Origin: Microscillaceae bacterium
Lineage (GTDB): Bacteria > Bacteroidota > Bacteroidia > Cytophagales > Microscillaceae
Reading direction: 5' to 3'
DNA length: 64,000 bases
NCBI GenBank assembly: GCA_011390205.1
Contig: JAABSX010000002.1
Location: 1 to 64,000 of the forward strand
The notes beneath the pieces were generated by a model. It was not told where the DNA came from and searched no databases. It saw only the letters and a program-made list of their open reading frames with translations. The position numbers and the translations under genes were made by a program. Shown here piece by piece: positions 19,001-26,861 of this stretch (positions within the stretch are counted from its first letter, which is position 1; each line of letters opens with the position of its first letter).

Positions 19001-19261
19001 TTCTTCTTTGCCCACGATACTAAAATCATCCAAACTGGCAGTGATATTCGGAAAATTTCTAAAAATACTTAGGCTTAATTTGTCTAAATCTAGGTTTATC
19101 TCTGCATTGAGCGATTGGGCTATCCGCTTATCTATCTTGGCTTTGATGTCATCTTTAAAAAAATAAGGAATCAGAAAACTGGCAAGGAGCAACACAATAA
19201 ACATCCCTAAAAAGGTGTATCCTATGATTTTAAGTATTTTACGAAAGTTGGTTTTTTTCAT
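16052..19261 (-). CDS. AsmA-family envelope protein
   Basis: A 1069-residue protein with an N-terminal membrane helix (about 10-33, IGYTFLGMFIVLLLASFLIP), then the AsmA N-terminal phrase (LNAEINLDLDKLSLSIFRNFPNITASLDD) and long beta-strand-rich repeats. A Ser/Thr-rich linker sits near residues 660-690 and the AsmA C-terminal region ends about 940. The last 110 residues are a coiled coil rich in Ala, Lys, Glu and Gln. AsmA-like proteins form bridge-like grooves that move lipids between the two membranes or affect outer-membrane assembly (family knowledge). The coiled-coil tail is unusual compared with E. coli AsmA but common in Bacteroidota. Confidence 0.88.
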   Translation of the reverse strand: MKKTNFRKILKIIGYTFLGMFIVLLLASFLIPYFFKDDIKAKIDKRIAQSLNAEINLDLDKLSLSIFRNFPNITASLDDFSIVGKEEFAGDTLVAIDRSRVTVDIWSVIFGAETKVRGIYLKNPRVFAKVLSNGKANWDIAIFEPEDSTLTEEEKAEEETKFDVGIRFWEIENGKIIYQDASLDAFVEIEGLTHKGSGNFNQEVFDLEILTDMEDFSYTQSGTAYLTNKKIASDITLNMNLPESKYTFKDNQVKINDFSFGFEGFVQLLEEKINLDIRFASREDKFKNILSLVPGMFTAQFDKLKTSGLLKMEGFLKGETDYEGSKLPAFNLSLMVKDGMFQYPALPKSVNNVQMDLDIDNKDGIINNTNLDLKKFHIDFGTNPIDATAKVQGLENALIDALVSAKLNLGELSQFLPLEGNVLKGSFGLNLKAKGRITETQIPAIDAKMTLKDGYLKSTQYPDALENLLIDAQVTNASGKIEDTQIRLNPFKMVLDKEPFEIKALFSDLNDIQFDMMAKGGINLAKVMHLYPVEGMDIIGKIRADIQTKGRASYAINGQYDKIPTSGTASISNFEFKSTDLPQGVKITQAQASFTPQQMTLDKMDGFIGKSDMHANGVLSNYMAYLFAPDAVLKGVLDFRSDRFLVDEWMTDTEDITTATTNTVSSNTGTKTPTSSSSESNGTYAGESLVVEIPKNIDFRLDSDIKEVIYDKLKINELKGIILIKDGKIRTENITFRTLGGGFNTNFVYDPTDLLKPKYEFGFGIDDLPIGNMLGYTMGANASLTNTITGDLNTILQLKGNLSQTLMPLLDESLNGNFNINIIRGMAKDLPILDKISGLTNLQSLKALALNDVLVKGIVEDGKINYQPFDIKTSELNMNISGNSSLEGVLDMLVKLTIQKDKIGMLASTALKAIGAGTDEQGNIKLNLKIGGNYLKPDVKMLSADGKPTLIEKKKEEITEKREEVKSEIKDNINERAEAIMEAARKQAEIIKTQARQQAQKIKEEANEAEKKAVEEAAKKGLLAKKAAEVAAKQVKESAYKKADQIVVEADRRADKIIKDAQEQADKLK

Positions 19262-19545
19262 GGTATTAATGGCGAAATAAGTGTTTCAAATGCTAAATTA
19301 AGCATTTGTTCTTTTTTAGCATACTGATAAACTGCAATTTAACAAACTGAAAACTTCTTATGATAGATTTAAGTCTATTTTTATAGGAAAAATATTTTTA
19401 GATACCTGACACTAGAAAACAAGGAGGATATATTTTTGAACACCTAGCCCCTCATGAAAAAGACCCAGTATGATGCCCTAATCCATATTTTGTACTTACT
19501 TTTAAGGCAAAATATTTTGCTCAATCTCAAAAATTCCCATAAAAA

Positions 19546-20265
19546 ATGGCAACTTTATATTTAATACGACACGGACAGGCTTCTTTTATGCAAAAAAACT
19601 ATGATGTGCTTTCAGAAAAAGGACAACAACAAGCCCGCATTTTAGGAGAATATCTTGGCAAAGAAGGCTTTCAGTTTGATGCCTGCCTGATGGGGCTTCT
19701 CCACAGGCACGAAGGCACTTACCAAGGCGTAGCAGCACAATACCAAGCAGCAGGGCTTCACATCCCGCAAGCCGTCACACACATCGGGCTCAATGAGCAT
19801 CAAGGGGCAGAGATACACAGGCATCACCTTCCTGTTTTTTTAGAAGAACCTGAAAATCAAGAACTCAAAAACGCCTTGGTAGAAAAAGGGCACAAAGACC
19901 CCGAAGTCCGCAAAGGGCTCATGCGCTTGTTTTTTAGAGGAACTAGAGCTTGGGCTCTAGGTGAGCTGAATGTAGAGGGCTTTGAAAGCTTTCCAGCCTT
20001 CAAAGCAAGGGTAAGCGAAGGCTTTGAATTTCTCAAAACCCAACTAGAAAACCACCAAACCGTAGCTGCCTTCACTTCGGGAGGTACTATCGGGATGATT
20101 CTGGGGCTAATCCTAGACCTAGATGATGAAAAAGTAATGGAACTCAACTGGCAAATCAGTAATTGCTCCATCACTGAGCTCTCTTACAGCAAAGGTAAAT
20201 TTTATCTAAGAGGATTCAATGCACATCATTTTTTCCCAGATAAATCGTTCGTTACCTTCGTCTGA
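19546..20265 (+). CDS. Histidine phosphatase (phosphoglycerate mutase-like)
   Basis: A 239-residue protein beginning MATLYLIRHGQASF. LIRHGQA is the RHG catalytic motif, whose histidine takes the phosphate. A later TSGGTIGMILG replaces the second-histidine phrase, which usually reads as (V)SHG: no histidine is seen there, so activity may differ or the region may be read differently. The family includes phosphoglycerate mutases, broad phosphatases and SixA-like protein phosphatases; the substrate cannot be told. Stands alone before the ABC ATPase gene. Confidence 0.85.
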   Translation: MATLYLIRHGQASFMQKNYDVLSEKGQQQARILGEYLGKEGFQFDACLMGLLHRHEGTYQGVAAQYQAAGLHIPQAVTHIGLNEHQGAEIHRHHLPVFLEEPENQELKNALVEKGHKDPEVRKGLMRLFFRGTRAWALGELNVEGFESFPAFKARVSEGFEFLKTQLENHQTVAAFTSGGTIGMILGLILDLDDEKVMELNWQISNCSITELSYSKGKFYLRGFNAHHFFPDKSFVTFV

Positions 20266-20381
20266 GCATAAAGGAATGTTTTCTTTTCATTAAAATTGAA
20301 ATTAGGCTAGAGCCTGTCTATGCTTTTGAGATTGTTTTGTAAATTTGCCCTCTCAATACATCACCAAAACTTAGACACTCT

Positions 20382-21056
20382 ATGCCTACGATTTTATCTA
20401 CACACAACCTCACCAAAAGCTATCCTAGTGCAGGAGCAGCACTCACAGTGCTCAAAAAAGTGTCTTTTGACATCAATGAGGGGGATACTTTTTCCATTGT
20501 AGGATCTTCGGGCAGTGGCAAAACTACTCTTTTGGGACTGTGTGCTGGGCTAGACAGGGCTACCTCTGGCTCTGTAGTCTTAAACGGAATTACCTTAGAC
20601 AAACTCAATGAAGATGAGCGAGCAAGGGTAAGAAACCAATATGTAGGCTTTATTTTTCAGAATTTTCAGCTCATCCCTACACTCACTGCCTTAGAAAACG
20701 TAATGGTGCCCATGGAGTTGAGAGGGCAAAAAAACGCCAAGGCACATGCGCAAGAGCTACTCGGAAAAGTAGGGCTTGCCGAAAGGCAGCACCACTACCC
20801 CACACAGCTATCAGGAGGCGAGCAGCAGCGGGTATCTCTAGCAAGGGCCTTCTCTAACACACCTAAAATTCTCTTTGCAGACGAGCCCACAGGAAACCTG
20901 GACGAGGAAACCAGTGAAAAGGTAGAAAAATTACTCTTTGACCTCAATGAAGAGAACGGAACAACACTCGTATTAGTAACCCACGACTTAGACCTTGCCC
21001 ACAAAACCAAAAGCATCTTACGCCTCAAAGGAGGAGAAATCGTGCCTAATCCCTAA
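20382..21056 (+). CDS. ABC transporter ATPase, LolD/MacB type
   Basis: A 224-residue ATPase with all motifs: Walker A GSSGSGKTTLL (about residues 42-52), Q-loop FIFQNFQLIP, signature LSGGEQQRVSLARAF, Walker B ILFADEPTGNLD and the H-loop VTHD. This form (LolD, YbbA, MacB, FtsE-like) powers lipoprotein release or similar mechanotransmission with a FtsX-like permease. No permease is encoded alongside, so the partner lies elsewhere. TAAATTTG at 20340-20347 may be a -7 box. The gene ends four bases from the end of the convergent gldD. Confidence 0.92.
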   Translation: MPTILSTHNLTKSYPSAGAALTVLKKVSFDINEGDTFSIVGSSGSGKTTLLGLCAGLDRATSGSVVLNGITLDKLNEDERARVRNQYVGFIFQNFQLIPTLTALENVMVPMELRGQKNAKAHAQELLGKVGLAERQHHYPTQLSGGEQQRVSLARAFSNTPKILFADEPTGNLDEETSEKVEKLLFDLNEENGTTLVLVTHDLDLAHKTKSILRLKGGEIVPNP

Positions 21057-21060
21057 AAAA

Positions 21061-21693
21061 TTAAGGCTGATTCTGCTCATAATCCCACTTAGCAGTGTTG
21101 AGCAAGTGAATCATGTCTTTTTTGATAAACTCAATCACAGGTGCAAGTGAGTCATTCTTAGTCGCTGTCCTGAAATACAAAGCACCTCTCAGAAAATGCT
21201 TGCTAGAATCACTCACATAAAACTGAAACTGACTAGGCACTTCGCCTTCTAGCTCATAAACGGCTGCTGTCTTGCCCGAAGGGGTCTTGATAAGGCTCTC
21301 TTCTACTCCCGATGCCTTAATCATGTGCTTGCTAATCAGTCTGTGAGAGTCATCTATAAACTCAGCCAAAAAAGCAGGGTCTTTTTCCAGAGATTTGTAA
21401 GTAATCTGTATATCTGCCTTGAATTTCGGATAGATAATATGAATCCAGTGAGGTTCTTTGATGCCAGATGAATCAGGGCGGATATATGCATGCTTGGAAT
21501 ATTCAAACGAATAAGGATGCGTATCTTCTAATGACTGATACTCTACCGAAGGCAAATCTATGCGGTTATAGCCCGTAGGTTTGGGTACATAATTGCCCTC
21601 TGATGAGCTACAAGCACTCAAAAAACAAACCGCCAACAAGCCTGTAAACCCGTAAATAATTACTGAATGATTTAGAAAAGAAGATAAATTCAT
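21061..21693 (-). CDS. gldD: Gliding motility lipoprotein GldD
   Basis: A 210-residue lipoprotein: N-terminal hydrophobic segment with the lipobox LSAC (cysteine near residue 28), then NYVPKPTGYNRIDLPSVEY, a phrase typical of GldD. GldD is required for gliding in Flavobacterium johnsoniae and is one of the core Gld proteins connected with type IX secretion. Length fits the family. gldE, which often sits before gldD, is not adjacent. Convergent with the ABC ATPase, four bases between stops, so some transcript overlap is likely. Confidence 0.93.
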   Translation of the reverse strand: MNLSSFLNHSVIIYGFTGLLAVCFLSACSSSEGNYVPKPTGYNRIDLPSVEYQSLEDTHPYSFEYSKHAYIRPDSSGIKEPHWIHIIYPKFKADIQITYKSLEKDPAFLAEFIDDSHRLISKHMIKASGVEESLIKTPSGKTAAVYELEGEVPSQFQFYVSDSSKHFLRGALYFRTATKNDSLAPVIEFIKKDMIHLLNTAKWDYEQNQP

Positions 21694-22037
21694 GTTTTTA
21701 AGAAAATTTTAGGATGCAAGATAGCTCCAATACTCGCCGAGCCACCAAATATCATACGCACAGCAGATAAGTATGCTTTATCTGAAAACTGTAATACTTT
21801 TCATTATAAACAAGCAATCTACACTTTTTCTTATAATAAAAAATAATCTATCTTGTTTTTGCCCCTGAAAACACAAAGGCACTTCATCAAAAATATGTCG
21901 GAAATCACTATGAATAAAAAAGTAGCTGCAGAAAAAAATGTATGCCTAGATGTCTTGTCTGTCTTCACAAAATGAAACAATTCCTCGTTTTAACACTTAA
22001 AAACTTCTGTAAGTTTGATTCTGGTGAGATACTAAAG
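21694..22037. other. Intergenic region, no gene seen
   Basis: AT-rich spacer between gldD and the structured-RNA region. I see no repeat and no frame longer than about 20 codons with protein-like content. Confidence 0.5.
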
Positions 22038-22098
22038 TTTCCGAAGGTGAGACACCTTACGGGGATTTGACTCCCTCGTTTTGTGTCTTTACGGAACG
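22038..22098. other. Compact structured element of unknown class
   Basis: TTTCCG (22049-22054) can close with CGGAA (22093-22097). Inside are AAGGTG-AGA-CACCTT and, alternatively, AGACAC pairing with GTGTCT, plus GGGGATTTGACTCCC, which mimics a T arm when read on the minus strand. The fold is nearly symmetrical, so the strand is uncertain. It lies immediately downstream of the two tRNA-like RNAs. Confidence 0.35.
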
Positions 22099-22114
22099 AA
22101 ATAAAATAGGAAAG

Positions 22115-22238
22115 CTGCAAGAGAAGGACTCGAACCTTCACAGAGCGGTTAGTCTTTCACCATAGATGGTCAAAGATTTATCCACGAATCTCTACCCCCG
22201 AGACTGGAGGGCATGGCTGCCAATTTCATCACCTTGCA
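22115..22238 (-). ncRNA. tRNA-like RNA, copy A
   Basis: Minus-strand RNA of about 124 nt. The ends pair as a 7-bp acceptor stem TGCAAGG/TCTTGCA, with discriminator G and no encoded CCA. Next come U8, a 3-bp D stem (ATG/CAT) with the tRNA-Leu-like D loop AAATTGGCAGC (G18-G19 present), and near the 3' end a perfect T arm GAAGG-TTCGAGT-CCTTC. Instead of an anticodon arm there is CCCTC-CAGTCTC-GGGGG, whose loop lacks U33, then a hairpin AGATT-CGTGGATA-AATCT, a variable hairpin (ACCATCTATGGT core), and AGACT, which can pair with AGTCT in the first loop. Same body as copy B. It may be an odd type II tRNA; I cannot assign an anticodon. Confidence 0.65.
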
Positions 22239-22280
22239 ATATGTTTGAGAATCTACTTTTAGATTCCCTTTAAAAAAAAG

Positions 22281-22421
22281 CTGTGAGAGAAGGACTCGAA
22301 CCTTCACAGAGCGGTTAGTCTTTGCCTTTGTCTATGTTGCCACAGACAATAGCACGAGATTTATCCACGAATCTCCACCCCCGAGACTGGAGGGCATGGC
22401 TGCCAATTTCATCATCTCACA
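22281..22421 (-). ncRNA. tRNA-like RNA, copy B
   Basis: Minus-strand RNA of about 141 nt, 42 bp upstream (in transcription sense) of copy A. Acceptor stem TGTGAGA/TCTCACA differs from copy A but is fully paired. D arm, the CCCTC/GGGGG hairpin, CGTGGATA loop, AGACT strand and T arm are identical or nearly so. The variable hairpin is longer (TTGTCTGTG-GCAA-CATAGACAA, one G-U pair) and unrelated in sequence to that of copy A. Eight T follow the 3' end, which could terminate transcription. A -33/-7 promoter lies upstream at 22461-22492. Conserved loops with compensated stems argue for a functional RNA. Confidence 0.68.
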
Positions 22422-22460
22422 GTATTACTTTTTCAAAGAACTTTGTCTCTTTTGACATTA

Positions 22461-22492
22461 CAAAGTAAGTGAAGGAAATTCTTTTTTGCAAA
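22461..22492 (-). promoter_or_regulatory. Promoter of the tRNA-like RNA pair
   Basis: On the minus strand: TTTG (22492-22489), 20-nt spacer, TTACTTTG (22468-22461), close to the Bacteroidota TTTG/TAnnTTTG consensus. A start about 6 nt later would leave a leader of some 35 nt before copy B. This orientation supports minus-strand transcription of both RNAs. Confidence 0.6.
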
Positions 22493-22575
22493 TTTCTTAA
22501 AAAATATTTTATATTTTTATTGTTTTCGTTATTTTTGAATTAAATATTTAGATAATCTTAAAAACACATAAAATA

Positions 22576-23040
22576 ATGGATAAAAATTTAGAAATCGATA
22601 ATGTGGATTTGACCATTTTAGGGCTACTTTCTCAAGATGCCAATATGCCTTATACCGAAGTAGCTAAAAAAGCCTTCGTCTCTGATGGTACGGTACACGT
22701 CCGTATGCGCAAGCTCAAAGAGATGGGTGTGGTACAAGGGGCTCAACTTACCTTAGATTATAGCAAACTAGGCTGGGACATTGTGGCATTTTTGGGGATT
22801 TACCTTGATAAAAGTTCTCTCTATAGTGAAGTCTCCGAAGATTTGAAGCAAATCCCTGAGATTACGGGCATGCACTATACTACGGGAGGCTACAGTATTT
22901 TTGCCAAAATCGTCTGTAGAGATACCAAGCACCTCCGAAACGTACTCCACGACAAAATCCAGAAGGTCAAGGGGATTCAAAGAACAGAAACCTTTATTTC
23001 TCTAGAAGAACCCATCAATAGGACTATTCCTTTGCAGTAG
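22576..23040 (+). CDS. Lrp/AsnC-family transcriptional regulator
   Basis: A 154-residue regulator: helix-turn-helix at about residues 10-60 (VDLTILGLLSQDANMPYTEV, then VSDGTVHVRMRKLKEMGVV) and a C-terminal RAM ligand-sensing domain (about 70-145, including GMHYTTGGYSIFAKIVCRDT). Lrp/AsnC proteins form dimers and octamers and usually bind amino acids, often acting on amino-acid metabolism or on their own promoter. The closest neighbours are the tRNA-like RNAs (divergent) and an outer-membrane operon, neither an obvious target. Confidence 0.93.
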   Translation: MDKNLEIDNVDLTILGLLSQDANMPYTEVAKKAFVSDGTVHVRMRKLKEMGVVQGAQLTLDYSKLGWDIVAFLGIYLDKSSLYSEVSEDLKQIPEITGMHYTTGGYSIFAKIVCRDTKHLRNVLHDKIQKVKGIQRTETFISLEEPINRTIPLQ

Positions 23041-23148
23041 AGAAGAAGAAGAGTATTTAGAAATTTCCAAAAATTCATATTAAATTAATGCAGAGCATTT
23101 ATTTTTAAATAATTTTTTCTTTTATTTCGAGAAAAATATACCTGTTCT

Positions 23149-24000
23149 ATGAAATTACTTCTAAAAGCGATGATGCTATGCCTTCTGGCTGTAAATAGCT
23201 ATGCCCAAACTGACAATGCACTCGTGGGGGCTAGAGCTGCGGGGATGGGCAATGCTTCTGTAGTTCTGGCTGACTCATGGGCCATTCTCAATAACCCCGC
23301 AGGGATGACAGGCGTACAGCAAGGCACAGCTTTCGCCACTTATGAAAATCGTTTCGGCTTTACACCCTTTCAGACACTCAGTGTAGGGGCGGTGCTTCCC
23401 CTCAATATCAAAGATGCTGCCGCAGGGCTGAGTATTTCACGCTTCGGAGATGAGCTTTACAATGAACTAAAAATAGGCATCGGCTATGCCCAAAAGATAG
23501 ACCTGGTGAGCTTAGGGCTGAAAATCAATTACTTACAAGTATATCTACAAGACCTAGGCAGCAGAGGAAGTTTTGTGTTTGAGCTAGGGGGCTTGGTTCA
23601 TCTTAGCCCTGAAATATCTTTTGGAGCACACATCTATAATTTTAGCCAAAGTAGCTTCACCTCCGAGTTTGCAGAAGATGAGCCAGTACCTGTGATTATG
23701 AGGGCAGGGATGTCTTACACACCTTCTGACGTACTTTTGATGACCTTAGAAGTAGAAAAAGACATAGATTATCCTGCAAGCATCCGAGCTGGCTTAGAAT
23801 ACCAAATCATCAAAGGGATTTATGGACGAACAGGCATCCGTACTGCCCCTTTTGATTTGCATTTTGGAGGAGGCTTAAGGGTCAAAAAATGGCTCCTAGA
23901 CCTGGCACTGACTACCCAAAATAATCTGGGGCTTAGTTACACTTTCTCCCTAGGCTATCACCTCGGAAAAATCTCAAACCCGCAAAAGAAAACACCATGA
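23149..24000 (+). CDS. PorV/PorQ-like outer-membrane beta-barrel protein
   Basis: A 283-residue exported protein. A signal peptide (MKLLLKAMMLCLLAVNSYAQ) is followed by GARAAGMGNASVVLADSWAI and LNNPAGM, a phrase shared by FadL-like barrels such as PorV and PorQ, then alternating beta-strand sequence to the end. PorV and PorQ serve T9SS cargo handling; this paralog's role is unknown. Its stop overlaps the next gene's start (ATGA at 23997-24000), so the two are co-translated and probably work together. Confidence 0.75.
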   Translation: MKLLLKAMMLCLLAVNSYAQTDNALVGARAAGMGNASVVLADSWAILNNPAGMTGVQQGTAFATYENRFGFTPFQTLSVGAVLPLNIKDAAAGLSISRFGDELYNELKIGIGYAQKIDLVSLGLKINYLQVYLQDLGSRGSFVFELGGLVHLSPEISFGAHIYNFSQSSFTSEFAEDEPVPVIMRAGMSYTPSDVLLMTLEVEKDIDYPASIRAGLEYQIIKGIYGRTGIRTAPFDLHFGGGLRVKKWLLDLALTTQNNLGLSYTFSLGYHLGKISNPQKKTP

Positions 24001-26105
24001 GCAAATACCTCTGTCTTTTCTTATGTCTGTGTCTAGGAATTTTTGATGGTTTTGTCTCAGCTCAAGATTTCCCGAGAGGAGAGGTAGATTTGGATAAATT
24101 CATCTTAAATCTCTTCCCAGTGCAAGATGAAGACCTAGATTATGAAGATATTTATGAAACCTTGTTTCAATATTATCGCACGCCCCTAGACCTCAACCGT
24201 GCTGGCAGAGAAGAATTCCAATCTCTTTTTATACTTTCAGAGCTGCAAATCAATAGTCTTTTAGAATACAGAGAAAAATACGGCAAATTACTTTCTATTT
24301 ATGAGCTGCAAGCAGTGCCTAATTTTGACCTAGGCACGATTTATAATTTTGTGCCTTTTGTGCAAGTGGCTTCCAATCCTGATCGCCCTCAGTCCCTTCT
24401 CAAAAGAATTATCTCCGAAAAAAACAATTATTTACTCCTACGCTATGACCGAGTGTTAGAGCAACAGAGAGGTTTTACAGAAGCGGCTTCACCCTCTCAG
24501 ACCTACCTAGGCTCACCTGGTAGATTGTATGCACGATTTAGAGTAAGCCATGCCCGTGATTTTAGTCTGGGCTTTACCTTAGAAAAAGACAATGGAGAGC
24601 AGCTTGCTTGGAATCCAGAAAAACGCCAATATTTGGCAGATTTTATCTCCTATCATGCCTATTTTGAAAACAAAGGAAAGTTCAAAAAAATAGTAGTAGG
24701 CGACTATCAAATGCAATTCGGACAGGGCTTGCTCTTGGCAGGGGGCTTCGGCATAGGCAAAGGAGCTGAATCTGTGCAAGGCATCAGACGCAGCAATATG
24801 GGCATCCGTCCTTTTACCTCTGCCCTCGAGACAGGCTTTTTTAGAGGATTGGCGGCTACTTATCAGATTAATCGGAATTTTGAACTGACAGGATTTTACT
24901 CTAGAGTCAGGCGAGATGGCACATTTAGGGCTTTTACAGACAGTACGGAAGCAGAGTTAGAGGCATTTATAGAAACCCTCAGAACCACAGGCTTTCACCG
25001 AACCGAAAACGAAATCGCAGGCAAAGGACTTTTTACGGAACAAAGCACCGGTGGTAATTTACTTTTTTCCAATGCACAAAAAAATCTTCAAGTGGGTTTT
25101 ACAGGTATTTATACACATTACAATTTGCCTTTTCAGCGAAACCAATCTAGTCAGAGAGATAGCCTATTGTATTTGTTTGAATTTAGGGGCAGAGCCAATT
25201 ATAATCTAGGAATGAATTTTAGCTATAATTGGCAAAACTTTGCCTTTTTTGGGGAGGCAGGACGCTCCAAAAGTGGCGGGATGGGTTTTGTAGGGGGGCT
25301 AGTGGCGAGCCTTTCGCCACAGGTAGAATTTGCCTATCATTACAGACACTACGACAAAGATTTTCATACTTTCTTTGGCTCGGCTTTAGGAGAAGGTACA
25401 CGCAATATCAATGAAAGTGGCATGTATTGGGGCATCAAGATTACGCCCATTGTACGCAAACTGGTGCTTTCGGCTTATTATGATTCCTTCAAATTTCCTT
25501 GGCTTCGGTTTAGGGTAGATGCCCCCTCGCAGGGCTATGAGTGGCTTGGCAGAATGACTTATAGCTTTAATCGCTCTACTCGGATTTTTTTACAGGTAAG
25601 GCAAGAAGCCAAGGACAGAAACGTAAACAGTGCAGAGAGTCAGGGAGCTTTCAGGCAGATTTCGCTGGGCAACAAACGCAATTACCTGATTAATATAGAT
25701 TATGGAGCTTCCGAGATATTTCGCCTACAGTCTAGGGTTCAGTTTAGCACCTTTGATTTTAATGGCAAGAGAACCAGTGGGTTTGCATTGGTGCAAGATA
25801 TCGGGGCAGATTTGGGCAAAATAAAAATAGACACTCGCTTTGCTCTCTTCGGAACAGATGATTTTGACAATCGGCAATATGTCTTTGAAAAAGATGTGTT
25901 GTGGGCATTTTCTATCCCTGCCTATGCAGGTCAGGGCTTGAGAAGTTATCTTTTGATACGCTACCAAGCTACCCGAAAACTTGACTTCTGGATTCGGTAT
26001 GCTCGCTTTGATTACCGAAACCAAGAAACCATCAGCTCGGCTGGTGATTTGATACAGGGAAATACCCGCTCTGAGATTAAAGCACAGATGAGGGTGAAGT
26101 TTTGA
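23997..26105 (+). CDS. Helix-hairpin-helix outer-membrane barrel protein
   Basis: A 702-residue exported protein. After the signal peptide (ending VSAQ), residues about 55-125 form a ComEA-like helix-hairpin-helix unit (TPLDLNRAGREEFQSLFILS and LLEYREKYGKLLSIYELQ). The remaining 570 residues look like a large beta-barrel with many aromatic strands (for example IVVGDYQMQFGQGLLLAGG). Such proteins are common in Bacteroidota and have no firm function; HHH units can bind DNA, but this one would be outside the cytoplasm. Overlaps the previous gene by 4 bp. The last 60 codons are repeated at 27699-27881 and the last 35 at 28642-28749. Confidence 0.85.
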   Translation: MSKYLCLFLCLCLGIFDGFVSAQDFPRGEVDLDKFILNLFPVQDEDLDYEDIYETLFQYYRTPLDLNRAGREEFQSLFILSELQINSLLEYREKYGKLLSIYELQAVPNFDLGTIYNFVPFVQVASNPDRPQSLLKRIISEKNNYLLLRYDRVLEQQRGFTEAASPSQTYLGSPGRLYARFRVSHARDFSLGFTLEKDNGEQLAWNPEKRQYLADFISYHAYFENKGKFKKIVVGDYQMQFGQGLLLAGGFGIGKGAESVQGIRRSNMGIRPFTSALETGFFRGLAATYQINRNFELTGFYSRVRRDGTFRAFTDSTEAELEAFIETLRTTGFHRTENEIAGKGLFTEQSTGGNLLFSNAQKNLQVGFTGIYTHYNLPFQRNQSSQRDSLLYLFEFRGRANYNLGMNFSYNWQNFAFFGEAGRSKSGGMGFVGGLVASLSPQVEFAYHYRHYDKDFHTFFGSALGEGTRNINESGMYWGIKITPIVRKLVLSAYYDSFKFPWLRFRVDAPSQGYEWLGRMTYSFNRSTRIFLQVRQEAKDRNVNSAESQGAFRQISLGNKRNYLINIDYGASEIFRLQSRVQFSTFDFNGKRTSGFALVQDIGADLGKIKIDTRFALFGTDDFDNRQYVFEKDVLWAFSIPAYAGQGLRSYLLIRYQATRKLDFWIRYARFDYRNQETISSAGDLIQGNTRSEIKAQMRVKF

Positions 26106-26326
26106 AGACATCACGCCAAACACATCCCCTTACCTATGAAGCACAAGCAAGTCCATACACATCACAGACTTGGATAATTAGAGGAAAAACTTATATTTGT
26201 ACTACCTACTTTGACTGGCTTTATCTTATTGGATGAGCCTTCAGATAAAGTAGAAATGAACGAAACTAAACACCTATAAAAATGTGATTGCGTTTATTTG
26301 GGTGTTGTAACCTATTAAAAAAGAAT

Positions 26327-26719
26327 ATGAGAATAATTTTGATTATAATATTATGTGTGTTAACCCAATTTGGGTTCAGTCAAGATATGAATTGTGGAAA
26401 ATTCAAAACTGGATATTTTCAAAACATCGATAGCAAAGATGGAAACACTTTTATAAAAAGAACGAAGAAATATCAAATCGAAACTGACAAATCAAGTGGC
26501 GTAGAAGTAAAACTGAAAATCATCTGGATAAATGATTGTTCATATAGATTGAGTTTTATAAAAGGGAATTCAAAATGGGACAACGAAGAACATGTTCCAA
26601 ACAATCCTGATTTAATAGTGGAGATTATTGAGACAGGTGAAGATTATTATATCCAAGTGGCGAAATTTCAAGGAATGAATGACTTTAAATATCGAAGTAA
26701 GATAAAGCTTATAAAATAA
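26327..26719 (+). CDS. Small exported hypothetical protein
   Basis: From the ATG at 26327 (an upstream TTG is unlikely), a signal peptide MRIILIIILCVLTQFGFSQ precedes about 110 residues beginning DMNCGKFKTGYF. The phrase VKLKIIWINDCSYRLSFIKG resembles a small Bacteroidota family of unknown function sometimes annotated wrongly as topoisomerase. Two cysteines could form a disulfide. It is more AT-rich than the barrel gene before it and belongs to the first accessory module between repeated gene ends. Confidence 0.7.
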   Translation: MRIILIIILCVLTQFGFSQDMNCGKFKTGYFQNIDSKDGNTFIKRTKKYQIETDKSSGVEVKLKIIWINDCSYRLSFIKGNSKWDNEEHVPNNPDLIVEIIETGEDYYIQVAKFQGMNDFKYRSKIKLIK

Positions 26720-26861
26720 CAAACTACAAAAACACCTATACGCAATGCCTTTCAGGACACTACGCGTATTCGAACCGTTTAAGCGAATACTATGAAGATA
26801 TTTTCTGAAAAGAACAAAACTTAGTATTTAACAGAAATAATTGTAAATTTGTAAGGTATCA

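Noticed and set aside
22038-22098. Known riboswitch (SAM, TPP, cobalamin, c-di-GMP classes considered)
   Set aside because: None of the consensus cores I know is present; left as unknown structure.
22115-22421. Two ordinary tRNA genes
   Set aside because: Acceptor, D and T arms fit, but at 124 and 141 nt with no U33-bearing 7-nt anticodon loop I could not fit a normal cloverleaf; reported as tRNA-like RNAs instead.
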